DNA of 64,000 nucleotides from Jacaranda mimosifolia (Eukaryota > Streptophyta > Magnoliopsida > Lamiales > Bignoniaceae). Positions within the stretch are counted from its first letter, which is position 1. Each line of letters begins with the position of its first letter. The DNA is taken from positions 15,109,001-15,173,000 of the forward strand of contig CM032128.1 in the NCBI GenBank assembly GCA_018894105.1. Direction: 5' to 3'. The notes beneath the pieces were generated by a model, which was not told where the DNA came from, searched no databases, and saw only the letters and a list, made by a program, of their open reading frames with translations. Position numbers and translations under genes: made by a program. This document shows, piece by piece, positions 33,166-43,665 of this stretch.

Positions 33166-34575
33166 ATGGAAAAACAGATGAATAGAATTAGTTGGGTCAG
33201 AGGGTCCTGCATAGGCAGAGGAGCCTATGGAACAGTGAACTTGGGTGTTGACATCACAAGCGGCGCTCTTATCGCCGTCAAGTCCGTTGATTTGGGCTCC
33301 GGCTTGCCTTCCCAGGTCCAGGCCTTAGAGAACGAAATAAGAATTCTTAAATCGCTCTCCTCGCCTTCTATCGTCAAGTACCTCGGAGATGACACGACGT
33401 TGGAGGGTTCCCCCACGACGTCGCTTAGGAACTTGCACATGGAGTACCTCCCATCTGGCACCGCCGCAGACCTGGCAACTTTCGACGAGGCTACCGTCGC
33501 TAGCTACACCTGGTGCTTAGTCTCAGCTCTTAGCTACATTCATTCCAGAGGCACTATACATTGCGACGTTAAGGGGAAAAACGTCCTATTAGGCCCCTCC
33601 CCAGGCTCTGCCAAGCTCGCCGATTTTGGATCAGCTGTGGAAATCTCATCCGCTGCCATCTCGACTCGCGGTAGCCCCCTTTGGATGGCTCCGGAGGTGA
33701 TACGTGGCGAGTATCAGGGGCCAGAGTCTGATGTGTGGTCATTGGGATGCACCGTAATCGAGATGCTGACGGGCAAGCCGGCTTGGCCGGGAGCCGCCGA
33801 CGCTTACGCAGTTTATAGAATCGGCTATTCCGAGGACGAGCTGCCTCTGTTTCCGGCTGGGCTCTCGTGCTTGTGCCTTGACTTTCTAGATAAGTGTTTT
33901 AGGAGGGATTACACAGAAAGATGGAGCTGTGATCAGCTGATGGAGCACCCATTCGTTTCTATGAGTTGGCAGAAAAAATCAATTACGTATTCGTCGCCGC
34001 GGTGCGTGTTGGATTGGTTTGATTTAGATTTTCATGAGGAAGAATATTTTGAGAAAGGAGAAGAAGAAGAAGATGATGATAATGATGACATTCTGAATTT
34101 GGAAGCCAATGACAGGATAAGGGGATTGGTTTCGGGGGAAGGGGCAAATTGGGAATCAGATGGTTGGTTGGTGGTGAGGGGTGGGTGGCTGGAAGAAGGA
34201 GGAGGAGAAGGACGGACTTGCTCGGAAAATTGTGATTTGATTGGAGCATACCCGGAAAACTTGGGGGCAAGGTTGGACTATTCCCCTCCAATTGGGAGGA
34301 CAAATTACAATTCTAATCTTTCTCAGTTACTAGAATGTAATGGTGAGCAGTGTAAACAGCCTCAATATTTTAATTACAACAATAATAATGTAACTACTGG
34401 TTGTTCCCAAGTAAAAAGATACCATCAGTGTAATAATACTTCTTTTTTGTCAGATCCGTACATCAAATTTCCTACTTTTTATGTAAATTTTATCTCATTT
34501 CGGAGAGATTTTTTATGGAATATTATAGTTCGCATGGGCATGGGCATGGGCATGGTGCGGTGTTACTTGTTTTAG
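33166..34575 (+). CDS. MAPKKK17/18-like: MAP kinase kinase kinase, MAPKKK17/18-like, single exon
   Basis: A 469-residue Ser/Thr kinase with its catalytic domain at about residues 10-265. Visible motifs: glycine loop GRGAYGTV (17-24), ATP lysine in IAVK (K39), likely C-helix Glu57, catalytic loop HCDVKGKN (D134), DFG (153-155) and activation segment GSPLWMAPE (169-177). HCDVKGxN and an intronless gene are typical of the plant MEKK-type MAPKKK15-21 group; Arabidopsis MAPKKK17/18 act in ABA signalling upstream of MKK3. The C-terminal tail has an acidic run (about 291-312) and an Asn-rich part. The start was chosen at gccATGg, seven residues before the conserved WVRG; the frame stays open upstream to 32920, but that part is microsatellite-derived. 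The last ~12 residues come from a GCATGG hexamer repeat. All catalytic residues are intact, so it is probably functional. The exact orthologue within the group is uncertain. Confidence 0.93.
   Translation: MEKQMNRISWVRGSCIGRGAYGTVNLGVDITSGALIAVKSVDLGSGLPSQVQALENEIRILKSLSSPSIVKYLGDDTTLEGSPTTSLRNLHMEYLPSGTAADLATFDEATVASYTWCLVSALSYIHSRGTIHCDVKGKNVLLGPSPGSAKLADFGSAVEISSAAISTRGSPLWMAPEVIRGEYQGPESDVWSLGCTVIEMLTGKPAWPGAADAYAVYRIGYSEDELPLFPAGLSCLCLDFLDKCFRRDYTERWSCDQLMEHPFVSMSWQKKSITYSSPRCVLDWFDLDFHEEEYFEKGEEEEDDDNDDILNLEANDRIRGLVSGEGANWESDGWLVVRGGWLEEGGGEGRTCSENCDLIGAYPENLGARLDYSPPIGRTNYNSNLSQLLECNGEQCKQPQYFNYNNNNVTTGCSQVKRYHQCNNTSFLSDPYIKFPTFYVNFISFRRDFLWNIIVRMGMGMGMVRCYLF
34531..34557 (+). repeat. 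GCATGG hexamer repeat at the 3' end of the kinase frame
   Basis: About four units of gcatgg encode the alternating Met-Gly run just before the stop codon. Unit-number changes would alter the protein C-terminus in steps of two residues. Confidence 0.85.
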
Positions 34576-34649
34576 CTTTTCGCGATTGATGAATGCGCTT
34601 CAGTCAGATTCAACTTTGTTTTGTTTGTGGGTGGGGTGACGGGTCGGCT

Positions 34650-36322
34650 ACTAACATCTTACATTTCTTAAAAAATTGATATGTGTGTAAATATTTTTTT
34701 AAATTAATAATAATTAAGTTAATTTACTATAGTAAACTTTTTAATTAAATTAAAAGTAAAATAATTTTTAATATGAAATATCTTAAATATTTTTATAAAA
34801 AATTTAATATATAACTAAAACAAAAATCAAAATATAATTATCTAAAAAATAGAAAAAAATAATAAATTTTAAATTGAACCAAGAGGGGTCGACGCTAGTG
34901 TTGTTACTTACAGTTTTAAGCTAACATCCTACACCCCTTAAAAAATTGACACATATATAAATACTTTTTTTAAATCAACAGTAATTAAGTTCATTTACTA
35001 TACTAACTTTTTGTAATTAAATTAAAAGTAAAATAATTTTTAATATGAAACACCTTAAATATTCTTATAAAAAATTAATATATAACTAAAATAAAAATTA
35101 AAATATAGTTACCTCAAAAATTGAAAAAAAAAAAGAAAAATAAATTTTAAATTAAACCAATTCAGGAAGAGGAGGGGTTGGTGCTGGAGTTGGTATGCAT
35201 AATGAGGAAATTAGCATCGAAGGTGGCGGAGGAGAATGGGGTCCGCTGGCAGAGAATAGCATTGTTGAGCCAGGTGGGTGGGGAATGGTCAGTGGGCTTG
35301 GCGTCGGAAGAGGAGTCGGGTAATATTCAGCCCCGTGTTGTTTGGTACAGTGTGCATCTTCGCTTTGGCAATGCTAGGATTTGTCGTGGCTGGGGGCATG
35401 GTGGTGGCAGGTGTGTCCGTAGTGGCTGGGGTTCTACAGTCGTTTACGAGCAGAAGATCAGGTGGGAAGGTCTACATCGAGTCTGGGGGTGCAAAGAAGG
35501 AGCCGGGGAAGGATTGAGCAGGGTACATTCAGCAAAAATCATATCATTCGGCCGGCCCAGAGAACACACTAATCAATAGAGTCTAAAAATTTTGTGCTAT
35601 TGATTTCATTAATATATATCTATAGAGGAAATAATAAGATATATATCTGTATATATATATATATATATATGTATTGTAATGATGGTTTTGGTTGGTTTTC
35701 TGCATGTGATTTGTAGTTTTTCTTTCTAGTGTTTTCTGGCATCCTCGCTTTCTTTTTGATAATTTGTAATATTATGATGATCTGAATTCTTGTGTAAGAA
35801 AAGTTAATCTAATCCATGTAAGATTACCAATATTCGTAGCTAGATAACTAATTACACCCAAAGCCATGGCCTTTCCACCATTTCTCGGACCACCACTTAC
35901 CCCAAGATTCTCCCGTTTTGCGGACTATATTACCCGATTGTCTTCCTACGCCAGGCCCACCGACCACCCCCCACATGCCTGGCTCAACAGTACTATTCTC
36001 CGCCAGCAGACCGAATTCTCTCTGCCGCCTTCGATGCTAATTTCCTCAATCTACATACCAACCCTAGCGCCGACCCCTCTTGGTTTAATTTAAAATTTAT
36101 TGTTTTTTTCTATTTTTTAGATAATTATATTTTGATTTTTGTTTTAGTTATATATTAATTTTTTATAAAGATATTTAAGGTATTTCATATTAAAAATTAT
36201 TTTAGTTTTAATTTAATTAAAAAGATTAGTATAGTAAATTAACTTAATTATTATTGATTTTAAAAATATATTTATACATGTGTTAATTTTTTAAGGGAAG
36301 TAAAATGTTAGATTAAAACTAT
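34650..36322. mobile_element. Fold-back / long-TIR element, possibly Mutator-like
   Basis: The left arm 34911-35340 and the right arm about 35930-36322 are inverted copies of ~0.4 kb: gctaacatcctacacc...ttaaaaaattgacacat, then aaatttaaattraaccaa, then gaggaaattagcatcgaagg...ggtaatat. The outer 255 bases of the left arm are also duplicated in direct orientation at 34650-34904. Arms this long fit Mutator-like or fold-back elements. I could not define a 9-bp target duplication. The inner, GC-richer part of the arms could be captured gene sequence. Confidence 0.65.
35341..35929. other. Loop of the fold-back element
   Basis: The first part (to about 35520) is G-rich and open in two plus frames; one, starting at 35278, encodes a small protein with a hydrophobic stretch near FALAMLGFVVAGGM, unlike any family I can name. 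The rest is A+T-rich with a (TA)n run at about 35652-35672. No supported gene. Confidence 0.4.
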
Positions 36323-36472
36323 AGATATCGGACCGTAGCCAACTCCAGGTGACGTGCTTGTGATTATAACATAAATTAGGTCAGCAATTTCGATGAACGA
36401 GAAAGAAGCTTTCCCCACCCACGTAAGAGTTTTGAACATCAAGCAACTTCACATCAAAAGAGTTCAAAAGAC
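36323..36472. other. Short spacer, nothing recognised
   Basis: A unique-looking stretch between the fold-back element and the MITE chain, with no repeat or frame of note. Confidence 0.4.
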
Positions 36473-36475
36473 TAA

Positions 36476-37504
36476 GCCCCTATTTATTTTGTGATATGGG
36501 ATGTGAGGTGATGGAATGAAATGAAGAATAAAAAGTGGGATTAGGATAATTTTATATTTTTTAAATTATATTTATTTTGTGAGATAATATAAATAAAAAA
36601 AATAAATAATTGTATTGATGGTTTACTTTAATGGATTATGATATCGTGATAAGTATTAAAGGACTAAATTACCCTACTTTTTCCTCCACCAATCCAATTT
36701 TTCTCCTCCCTGCCAAAAGTTCCCAAATACTATTTCTTCGTCTTCTTCATCTAACTATTGTAACAATGAGTGAGTGAGTGAGAAACTACACACACAGTGA
36801 ATATGTTTGTGTGTGTATTTTGAGACTTTGTAAACTTGATGCTTTTGCAGGTGATTTTAAAGACTAAAGAATGGTTTAAGTTCAACAGAAACAAAATACC
36901 CGTCTATTGTCGTCGCCATATCCACTGCTCATCCACCGTAATCCACCGCTCACGGCCCATCGCCGTTGGCGGCCCGCTGCCCCTCACTCCACTTCTTCCA
37001 CCTCTCTTTTTCTTCTGTTCTTTTTTTTTGTTTGTTTCTTTGTATCCTTTTCTTTTACTCCGTTTCTTCTTCTTCTTCTTCTTCTTCTTCTTCCTCCTTT
37101 TTCTTCTATTTTTCTCTTTCGTTTACTGATTCCTTTTTTTTCTCTAATTCTTCTTCTTCTTCTACCTTCATCTTCTTTCCCCGACATTTGTCATTGCACG
37201 TCGCCCATCACCTACCGTCGTCCGCTAATCGCCGCCTACTGCCCACTGTACCTCTACTCCACCACTATTCAAAAAATTTGGCAATGGACACAAGGATAAG
37301 ATTGTACTATTTGTTCTCATCCCAAATAGTCGAGTTAGTGGGATTTTATTGTCACACCATTTTTTAGGGACTTCTCATCCCACCCAAATCCATGAACAGT
37401 GCGAGCTTACCATTATCTACCGGGCTTTCATCTTAGAAAGTAGACACTAGATGACATGGGATTAAAGGCTTAATCCACTCTCATCCCACATAGTAAACAA
37501 GCAC
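36476..37504. mobile_element. Tourist/Harbinger-like non-autonomous element 1
   Basis: Inverted ends: left gcccctatttattttgtgat, right (reversed) gtgcttgtttactatgtggg, both continuing into gggatg. TAA lies on each side (36473-36475 and 37505-37507), the usual PIF/Harbinger target duplication. The 1029-bp length and a CT-rich interior (36900-37300, with (CTT)n at 37059-37093) make it larger than most Tourist MITEs; the interior may be captured DNA. Long Phe/Ser/Leu-rich open frames here come from the pyrimidine-rich tract and are not genes. Confidence 0.7.
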
Positions 37505-37507
37505 TAA

Positions 37508-38022
37508 GGGTATGTTTGGTTATATTTTGCCAAAATAAATTTATTTTGACAAAATGTAACCAAACATATGGGTCACTTTTTTATCTAAAACAACAAATAC
37601 TAATTTTTAAAATACTCCTTTAAATCAATTGGTTTATTACCAAAAATCACATATGCATACATATACATATAATAATATTTTATCATTATTTTTACAATTA
37701 AAAAATCATATCCAATCATCACATATGTATATTATATATTTTATTATTATTTTTAAAATAAAAAATATTATTTAATTTCATTTTCATCCCAAAATCTCAA
37801 CAAAAAAGTATTGATTTGACTGCTACAGTAGAAATTGTCTCTTTCCAAAATATAAACAAACATATCAAAACTCTCCAAAATAATTTTTTAATTATTCTCA
37901 AAACATAAAAAAACGTACATCACATTTTCCAACACAAATTTCTTATTCCTCAACTCCACTCCCAAAACTTATTCTCCTAAAATATATAATCCAAATCATA
38001 TTATTCATATCCAAGCATTACC
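37508..38022. mobile_element. Tourist/Harbinger-like MITE 2
   Basis: Left end gggtatgtttggttatattt; reversed right end ggtaatgcttggatatgaat. TAA flanks it at 37505-37507 and 38023-38025, so it shares the left duplication with the element before it. 515 bp, A+T-rich, non-coding. A local palindrome (tttgccaaaataaattt / ttttgacaaaatgtaacc) sits just inside the left end. Confidence 0.7.
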
Positions 38023-38194
38023 TAAGCGTTGAAAATAATTCAATCATATCAACACATTAATCAATTAATACTACTATAGCAAAAGCTTTTTTTATTTCTC
38101 AAATAAAAATTATACTACCAAATTTTAAATATAAATAATTTATTTATTACTTATTTTATGTATTTAATGAAATTTTTATGTTCAAATAACTATA

Positions 38195-38641
38195 GCTATG
38201 TTTGGTTGTGAATTGAGCCATTCTCCCAAAATATTTTGGGAGAATGAATTTTGGGTAGTGGGGTTGAGGAATGTGATAGTTGTTTGTTTGTATTTTGGGA
38301 GAATGAATTGGGAGAAAATGGTTTATTTGTTTGTATTTTGGGGGAGACAAGATGTTACATCAATGACTTTTTTGTTGGGTTTGTGGGGTGAAATTAATAT
38401 TTTAAAATTATTTATATATGTGTATATATAGATTGTATGAGTGGTAGTATATGTATATATTTGTAATGATGAAAGAATGTGTGATGCCTTGGGGAATGGT
38501 GTGGGGTTGGGAATAGTAGAAATTTTTTGGGAATAAATTTTGTATTTTGGGAGTGGGAGTGGGATTGGGGAATGTGTAGTGTTTGTTTGTTTAAGTTTTG
38601 GGAGTTGAAAAATGTATTAGGGGTTTACAACCAAACAAAGC
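38195..38641. mobile_element. MITE 3, related termini
   Basis: Left end gctatgtttggttgtgaatt; reversed right end gctttgtttggttgtaaacc, an inverted repeat of about 17 bases with two changes. The flanks are ATA (38192-38194) and TTA (38642-38644), an imperfect 3-bp duplication. The interior repeats the word ttttgggagaatgaatt several times. 447 bp, non-coding. Confidence 0.6.
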
Positions 38642-38644
38642 TTA

Positions 38645-38944
38645 TCATATTCAAAAGCTTTCTCTATCACAAGGTAATCTCCATACTTTAATAGCTGTTG
38701 AATTTTTTTTCTTTAACCTGGTAATAAAGTATGAAGTTTTTATGCACAAATATTACGTATTACTTAAAAGTATTTTATGCGTGTGAGAATTGTATGTAGA
38801 CAATTGCTAGTAATGATATAATTAATGGAATTATATGGATCCACATATATTAGATATGATTTGTCTATTGGCTTTATGGTAAATAAGGTTCAAAAAATCA
38901 AATCATTACCAGAAAATTTACTAATTTATGGTTCATTGGTTATG
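38645..38944. other. A+T-rich spacer, no gene seen
   Basis: No reading frame or repeat was supported. The last part may belong to the outer, more diverged portion of the inverted arm that follows. Confidence 0.4.
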
Positions 38945-39727
38945 TTAATACAAATTATGTTAAACACTATTTATCTAGACTCAAGTGATGGTCTCCGAAC
39001 AGCCACATAGTCTATTTCAACCTGATAAAGGTGTGTAGTGGAACCTGCAACCAAGTAGCACACGTAAGGCTAGCTGAGAGGGTCCTCGGCTAAGACCCTC
39101 GAATGGTTAAATTAGTCATTAAACTTGGGATGTGAGAAAATGAGCAAAGTAACAACTTAATTAGGAGTGTTTTTCTTACCGATTTACTGAGAGGATTCAG
39201 TATTTGTAGTGTATACTTATAAGTGAAAAGACGAAACTCGCCTCGATAAGCTTCTTGCATAATTCCCGCAAGTAAGGGTAGTTTTGGTCATTTCGACCTG
39301 AGCCCATGCTTTGCAACTATTGACTGTGCAGGCTATTAAGCTATATGGAGGGGGAGGCCACGCCGTCATTAATGCGGAGGCAACAGTATTAATGGCGGAG
39401 GTGACACGCCGTCACAGCAATAGATGCGGATGGATGCGTGGTTAAGGCGCATTTAATGCAATGAATGTGGCGGTGCAAACTGCCATCATTAGTCACTAAG
39501 CATTTAACTTTGCTTCAATCATGGCAGATGTCGAGTGGATTGACCTCTACGGTCTACCCAAGATAAGAGCCTCTGACCTATTTGACCAAACCTGGGCTTG
39601 GCTGTAACAAGGCCCAATAAGCCTAGTCGATTAAGAGTGATACGGTTCGACCTCATGGTTGAATCTGGGCTTGGGCCCCATAAGCTTAATGGGCCTTAAG
39701 AGCCCTAATGGGTTGGTGCCATATCAT
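38945..39727 (-). repeat. Left inverted arm: Tat-type LTR in minus orientation plus about 40 bp beyond
   Basis: On the minus strand it runs from tgatatggcaccaaccc (39727) to gagaccatca (38986), then continues into a flank shared with the other arm (38945-38985, ctagactcaag side). The partner is 41226-41976. It contains the gcatcgga/cgagggtct...agctagcctta block also seen in the LTRs at 43069-43604 and 59742-60141, so it belongs to the same wider Tat-type LTR family. A local duplication (ggcggaggtgacacgccgtc around 39360-39420) is present only in this arm. Confidence 0.75.
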
Positions 39728-39798
39728 GAAGGGGGAATCAACTACAAGAAAGTTGATCATCAGGGTATGCCTCTTAGGAGCTTCTCTAAATGAGGTGG

Positions 39799-40817
39799 TC
39801 AAATTGATAGACCCCACTGAATGATTTCTAATCCCCCAAAACTGACCAAGGGTGTTCTGATAAGATCGAACTTCAGTTTCCCTAGCTGCATCCTGTCAAG
39901 GGTAGATAAAAAGATGACATTTGCGGAGCTACCATTGTCGATCAGCACTTTGCGGATCTCAAAGTTTGCGATTTCCATGAAAACCACCAAAGGGCAATTT
40001 AGACTACCCCTCACGCTTTGACCTCCCAAGTGCTTCAGGTCAGAATCTGAAAAGGAAATGGGCTCAGCACTGGTGGATAGCTAATAAACTGGTTTAGCAC
40101 TCGCCCATCTATTAGATTCGAGGTGTCTCTGTACTTGTTTTCTCACCGACGTCAAATGTCCTCCAGATGGTCCCTCTACTATCATGTCAATTACCCCTTT
40201 TAAAGGGGGGCAGTCATCTTCCATCTTCTGTTTCCCCTTATCTTCTCCCCTTGGGCTCGGAGATCGTTCTATATAGGGAGTATGGTTGGATTGAGCTATG
40301 GCTTGCAAAGCTGTCTAATCCACAAACTTCTTGAGGTAGCCCTGTCTGACAAGGCGCTCGATTTCATCCTGAAGATTAAAATAGTCTTCCGTGTCATGTC
40401 GCTTCTGTAGGTGAAAATGACAATACTTCTTTGATTTCTTCATGGCTTTTGTCTCTGTGAGCTTTTTGGGCCTCTTCAAGAGGTTGTCATGTTGGATCGC
40501 TAACAAGACCTTACAGGGCGTGTTTAGGAGTGCATAATTATAGAAGCCCTTGATAGGAGACCTATGAACAATTGACCCCTCGACCTAGTTACTTCTTCTA
40601 CCACCATTTCTTTCTCATCCGCACCTTGACCTAAAGGTCTAGCTTTATCCACATCCTCGACCACGGGATTAGAGGGTCCCACACCCTCATCACCTCTACC
40701 CACAACCATTTCCCTCTCATTTGGGCTACTCGACCTTTCACTCAAGGTCTCACTAGACTCGGTCTTACTATTCGAAGTAGAACGGGTACGCTCAAAGTTA
40801 GAACTAGCAATGGACAT
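39799..40817 (-). pseudogene. Ty3-gypsy gag C-terminus and protease fragment
   Basis: On the minus strand: a Ser/Glu-rich N-terminal-type stretch starting MSIASSNFERTRST (40817), a Cys/His-related block with KYCHFHLQKRHDTEDYF and LVRQGYLKKFV (about 40420-40325), and a protease start with KVLIDNGSSANVIF (about 39945). The active-site Asp-Asn-Gly-Ser is of the type seen in this gypsy group. RT, RNase H and integrase are absent, so it is a remnant. It lies between two LTR-like arms that face opposite ways. Confidence 0.8.
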
Positions 40818-41207
40818 TACAAAGGTTTAATACTTTAATGCTTAGTAAAACTAAGAATACAACAGAAAAAACTTATGGAAATTTTACACAGAATGATGTA
40901 CAAAGATCAAGATCTGACTAGAACCCTTCTTGCTCAACCCCAAAAGTTCTGCATAAGAGTAAAAATGGGCCGTGAAAATCCGCTATTTATAAGCGCCCTG
41001 GAATCCTAACCTGCTAAAGTAACCAACAATCGATTATTTAATGCGTAACCACTAATTTCTGCACATAAATATTAGTGTAACCATCAATAACGGTTCCTGC
41101 TAACACCTCTTTTATCGAGATTTAAATTTATCTTTCCTACCAATGCCTTTCTCATCGAAAATTCAAAGAAGCTACTCCAAACTCCAACCTCCTTAAGGTC
41201 AGACCTT

Positions 41208-41225
41208 GGAGTAGGGGGGACTTAT
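41208..41225 (+). promoter_or_regulatory. Polypurine-tract-like sequence before the right arm
   Basis: ttggagtaggggggact lies directly before tatgatatggg. It has the form of a plus-strand polypurine tract feeding a 3' LTR, yet the gag-protease fragment on its left reads the other way. Confidence 0.5.
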
Positions 41226-41976
41226 GATATGGGACTAACCCATTAGGACTTTTAAGGGTCATTAAGCTTACAGTGCCCAAGCGCAACCAAGCTTAGATTC
41301 GACCATGAGTTCGAACTATATCACTCATAATTGACCAGGCTTATTAGGCCTTGCTACAGCCAAGCCCAGGTTTGGTCGAATAGGTTAGAGGCTCTTGTCT
41401 TGGGTCAACCATAAAGGTCAATCCACTCGACCTCTACCCTGATTGAAGCAAAATTAAATGCTTAGTGACTAATGATGGCAGTCAGCATTGCTTCATTCAC
41501 TGCATTAAATGCGCCTCAACCACCCATCCATCCACATTTATTTTTGTGATGGTGTGGCCTCTCCCTCTGTTTAGCTTAATGGCCTGCACAGTCAACAGTT
41601 GCAAAGCATTGGCTCGGGTCGAAATGACCAAAACTACCCTTACATGCAGGATTTATGCAAGAAGCCTATCAAGGCGAGTTTTGTCTTATCACTCATAAGC
41701 ATACACTATAAATACTCAATCCTCTCAGTAAAACAGTAAGAAAAACACTCTCAATTAAGCTGTTACTTTGCTCATTTTCTCACATCCCAAGTTTAGTGAT
41801 TGACTTAACCATCGGAGGGTCTTAGCTGAGGACCCTCTCGGCTAGCCTAACGTGTGCTACTTGGTTACAGGTTCCACCCCACACCTCTATCAGGTCGGAA
41901 TAGACTACGTGGCTGTTCAGAGACCATCACTCGGATCTAGATAAATAATATTCAACAAAATTTGTATTAATAAGTT
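41226..41976 (+). repeat. Right inverted arm: Tat-type LTR in plus orientation plus about 40 bp beyond
   Basis: Begins tgatatgggactaaccc, carries a TATA-like box ctataaatactc near 41705, and ends gagaccatca at about 41935. The following 41 bases (ctcggatctagataaata... to ttgtattaa) also match the left arm's outer flank, with about seven differences by eye. The match therefore extends past the LTR-like ends. Confidence 0.75.
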
Positions 41977-43063
41977 CAATCGATGATCAAATCATAATTG
42001 AATAGCAACATTATATTTATATTTTATATATTATTTATAAACTAATAAAATGCCCAAAAAACTATAAAGAGCCAAAACTCAATCTTATAGTGCAAGTTTT
42101 AGAACAATATACAAATAATATTTCATCATTCAAACTAAATCTAAAACATAAATAACATATAAGTTAAGATCACAAGAAACAACATTAAGACTTCAATATT
42201 GAAACTTTTGTTTGGGTATTTTGAAATATAGCTTTGTAGCTTGCACATTATTTTTTTTTAAATGTTTTGGCTCTAGGCAAAAAACTAAATAAATTTTTAA
42301 TTATTATATGAATAAAAGGGAAAAAAAGAAAATAACATGAACTAGTTCGATTCTAACAAGCAACAAGAGGTCCGAGGGGTCAAGTGGTTCAACAATTGGT
42401 TGAACAAATTTTTGAAAATAGGATGACTTTTGTTAAGTTATCAATTTTTACTTAAAACTGCACTAGACAAGAGGGTAGTTGGCAATTCAACCTATAGGAC
42501 CACCGGTCTTGTGTGGTTTCTCAATCACTTTTAAAGTCAACCACAAACATACCTTACTCATTTTGGCAGATAAACACATGCTAGAGGTTTACACAACTCA
42601 ATTCTTGGAGTTTTTCCTGAGTTCTGGATAAAGGCAGAGAGAATTTTATAATAGAGAACTAGGAAATACCGTATCTTGCTTATTATTATAATATAAGAAT
42701 GCAATCTTTAATAAATCAGTCTTCTACACAAAGAATAATCTCAATCCAACAAAAATGTAGTCTCATTCAAATAAGGAATTAGAGTTTGTCCAACTGTGAA
42801 TACCAATGGAATCATAAGTCCAAAACTTGAATTGATCTTGAATCTCTCTTATTTACACATATTTTACCTGATTTCCTCAAATCTCATCCTCATAAAATTT
42901 CTTACTGGGTTATAAATCAAAAAACTCGAGCTCATTTTAAGTATCTCTTCCCACTTATACATACAATACTTGATTTTCTCAAATCTCACTCTTGAATGAT
43001 TTCCTATTCGCGTGTTTCTTCCTTTCATACTAGAAATGAGGTGTGTGACTAGAAAATACATAT
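41977..43063. other. Intergenic DNA, no gene seen
   Basis: A+T-rich. A stretch near 42360-42550 (gaggtccgaggggtcaagtgg, accaccggtcttgtgtgg) is less A+T-rich, but no frame, domain or repeat termini were recognised. A repeated tttcctcaaatctca / tttctcaaatctcac phrase occurs near 42870 and 42975. Confidence 0.5.
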
Positions 43064-43068
43064 GGTTG

Positions 43069-43604
43069 TGATGATGGTAATTAATGAACACAGCGAAAAA
43101 GATTATTCTGCCTTTGTATTTTAGCTAAAATGCCTAAACAAGATAAGGATCCATATCTTTTTATTCGTATCGAGTCAAGACCTGATAGAACCTGAACTAA
43201 ATTAGGCCATGACTCGGATCGCAGACCGTTGATCTATTACAGATATGATGAACAATAATTCACCACCTCAATCCGTACAGACAAGGATAATTCAACACTT
43301 ATAAAATGGAAAAATTACACAGTTGAGTTCTTTTACTCATTCTAACTCATTTTGACTCATCTTTTACTTGAGTTCTTCACATTACTTTAGAGCTCTTATT
43401 TATTCACGTCAGCAACATACTAATTTAGGCATCGGAGGGCCTCAGCTAAGAGCGATATAAGCTAGCCTAACATGTGCTCTTGTGGTCAAGTCGGAATCCA
43501 AATTACTAGTGTGGAGCGTGATCCCGATCAAGATCAAGATTGAGAGCAGGGATAATCTAAGAAGTTGAGTTCAAGATATAGACCCAAGATCCCGAGTTGT
43601 ATCA
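43069..43604 (+). repeat. 5' LTR of the pol-less Tat element
   Basis: 536 bp, matching the split 3' LTR across tgatgatggtaattaatgaa, ctttttattcg, gatctattayagat and the taacttaggcatcrgaggg block near the end. Confidence 0.9.
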
Positions 43605-43627
43605 ATTAGTGCTGTCTGGGGGAACTC
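43605..43627 (+). promoter_or_regulatory. Primer-binding site of the pol-less Tat element (degenerate)
   Basis: attagtgctgtctgggggaa follows the LTR end. It looks like a mutated form of the tTGGTGCCGTCTGTGGGGAAC-type site seen in this gypsy group. The placement is exact; several bases have changed. Confidence 0.65.
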
Positions 43628-43665
43628 TAATTTGATTCACCAACAGTAAGAGCAAACAACTAGTT

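Noticed and set aside
35178..35579. 133-codon open frame in the fold-back element
   Set aside because: It spans the inverted arm and loop, matches no family I know, and an overlapping frame is equally open.
35866..36093. 75-codon frame starting MAFPPFLGPPL
   Set aside because: It lies on the inverted right arm; its sequence is the reverse of left-arm DNA, so it is structural repeat.
36836..37367. Phe/Ser/Leu-rich open frames in three phases
   Set aside because: They lie in a pyrimidine-rich low-complexity stretch inside a MITE-like element.
41465..41698. 77-codon plus-strand frame in the right inverted arm
   Set aside because: Lies wholly in LTR-like repeat sequence; no domain.
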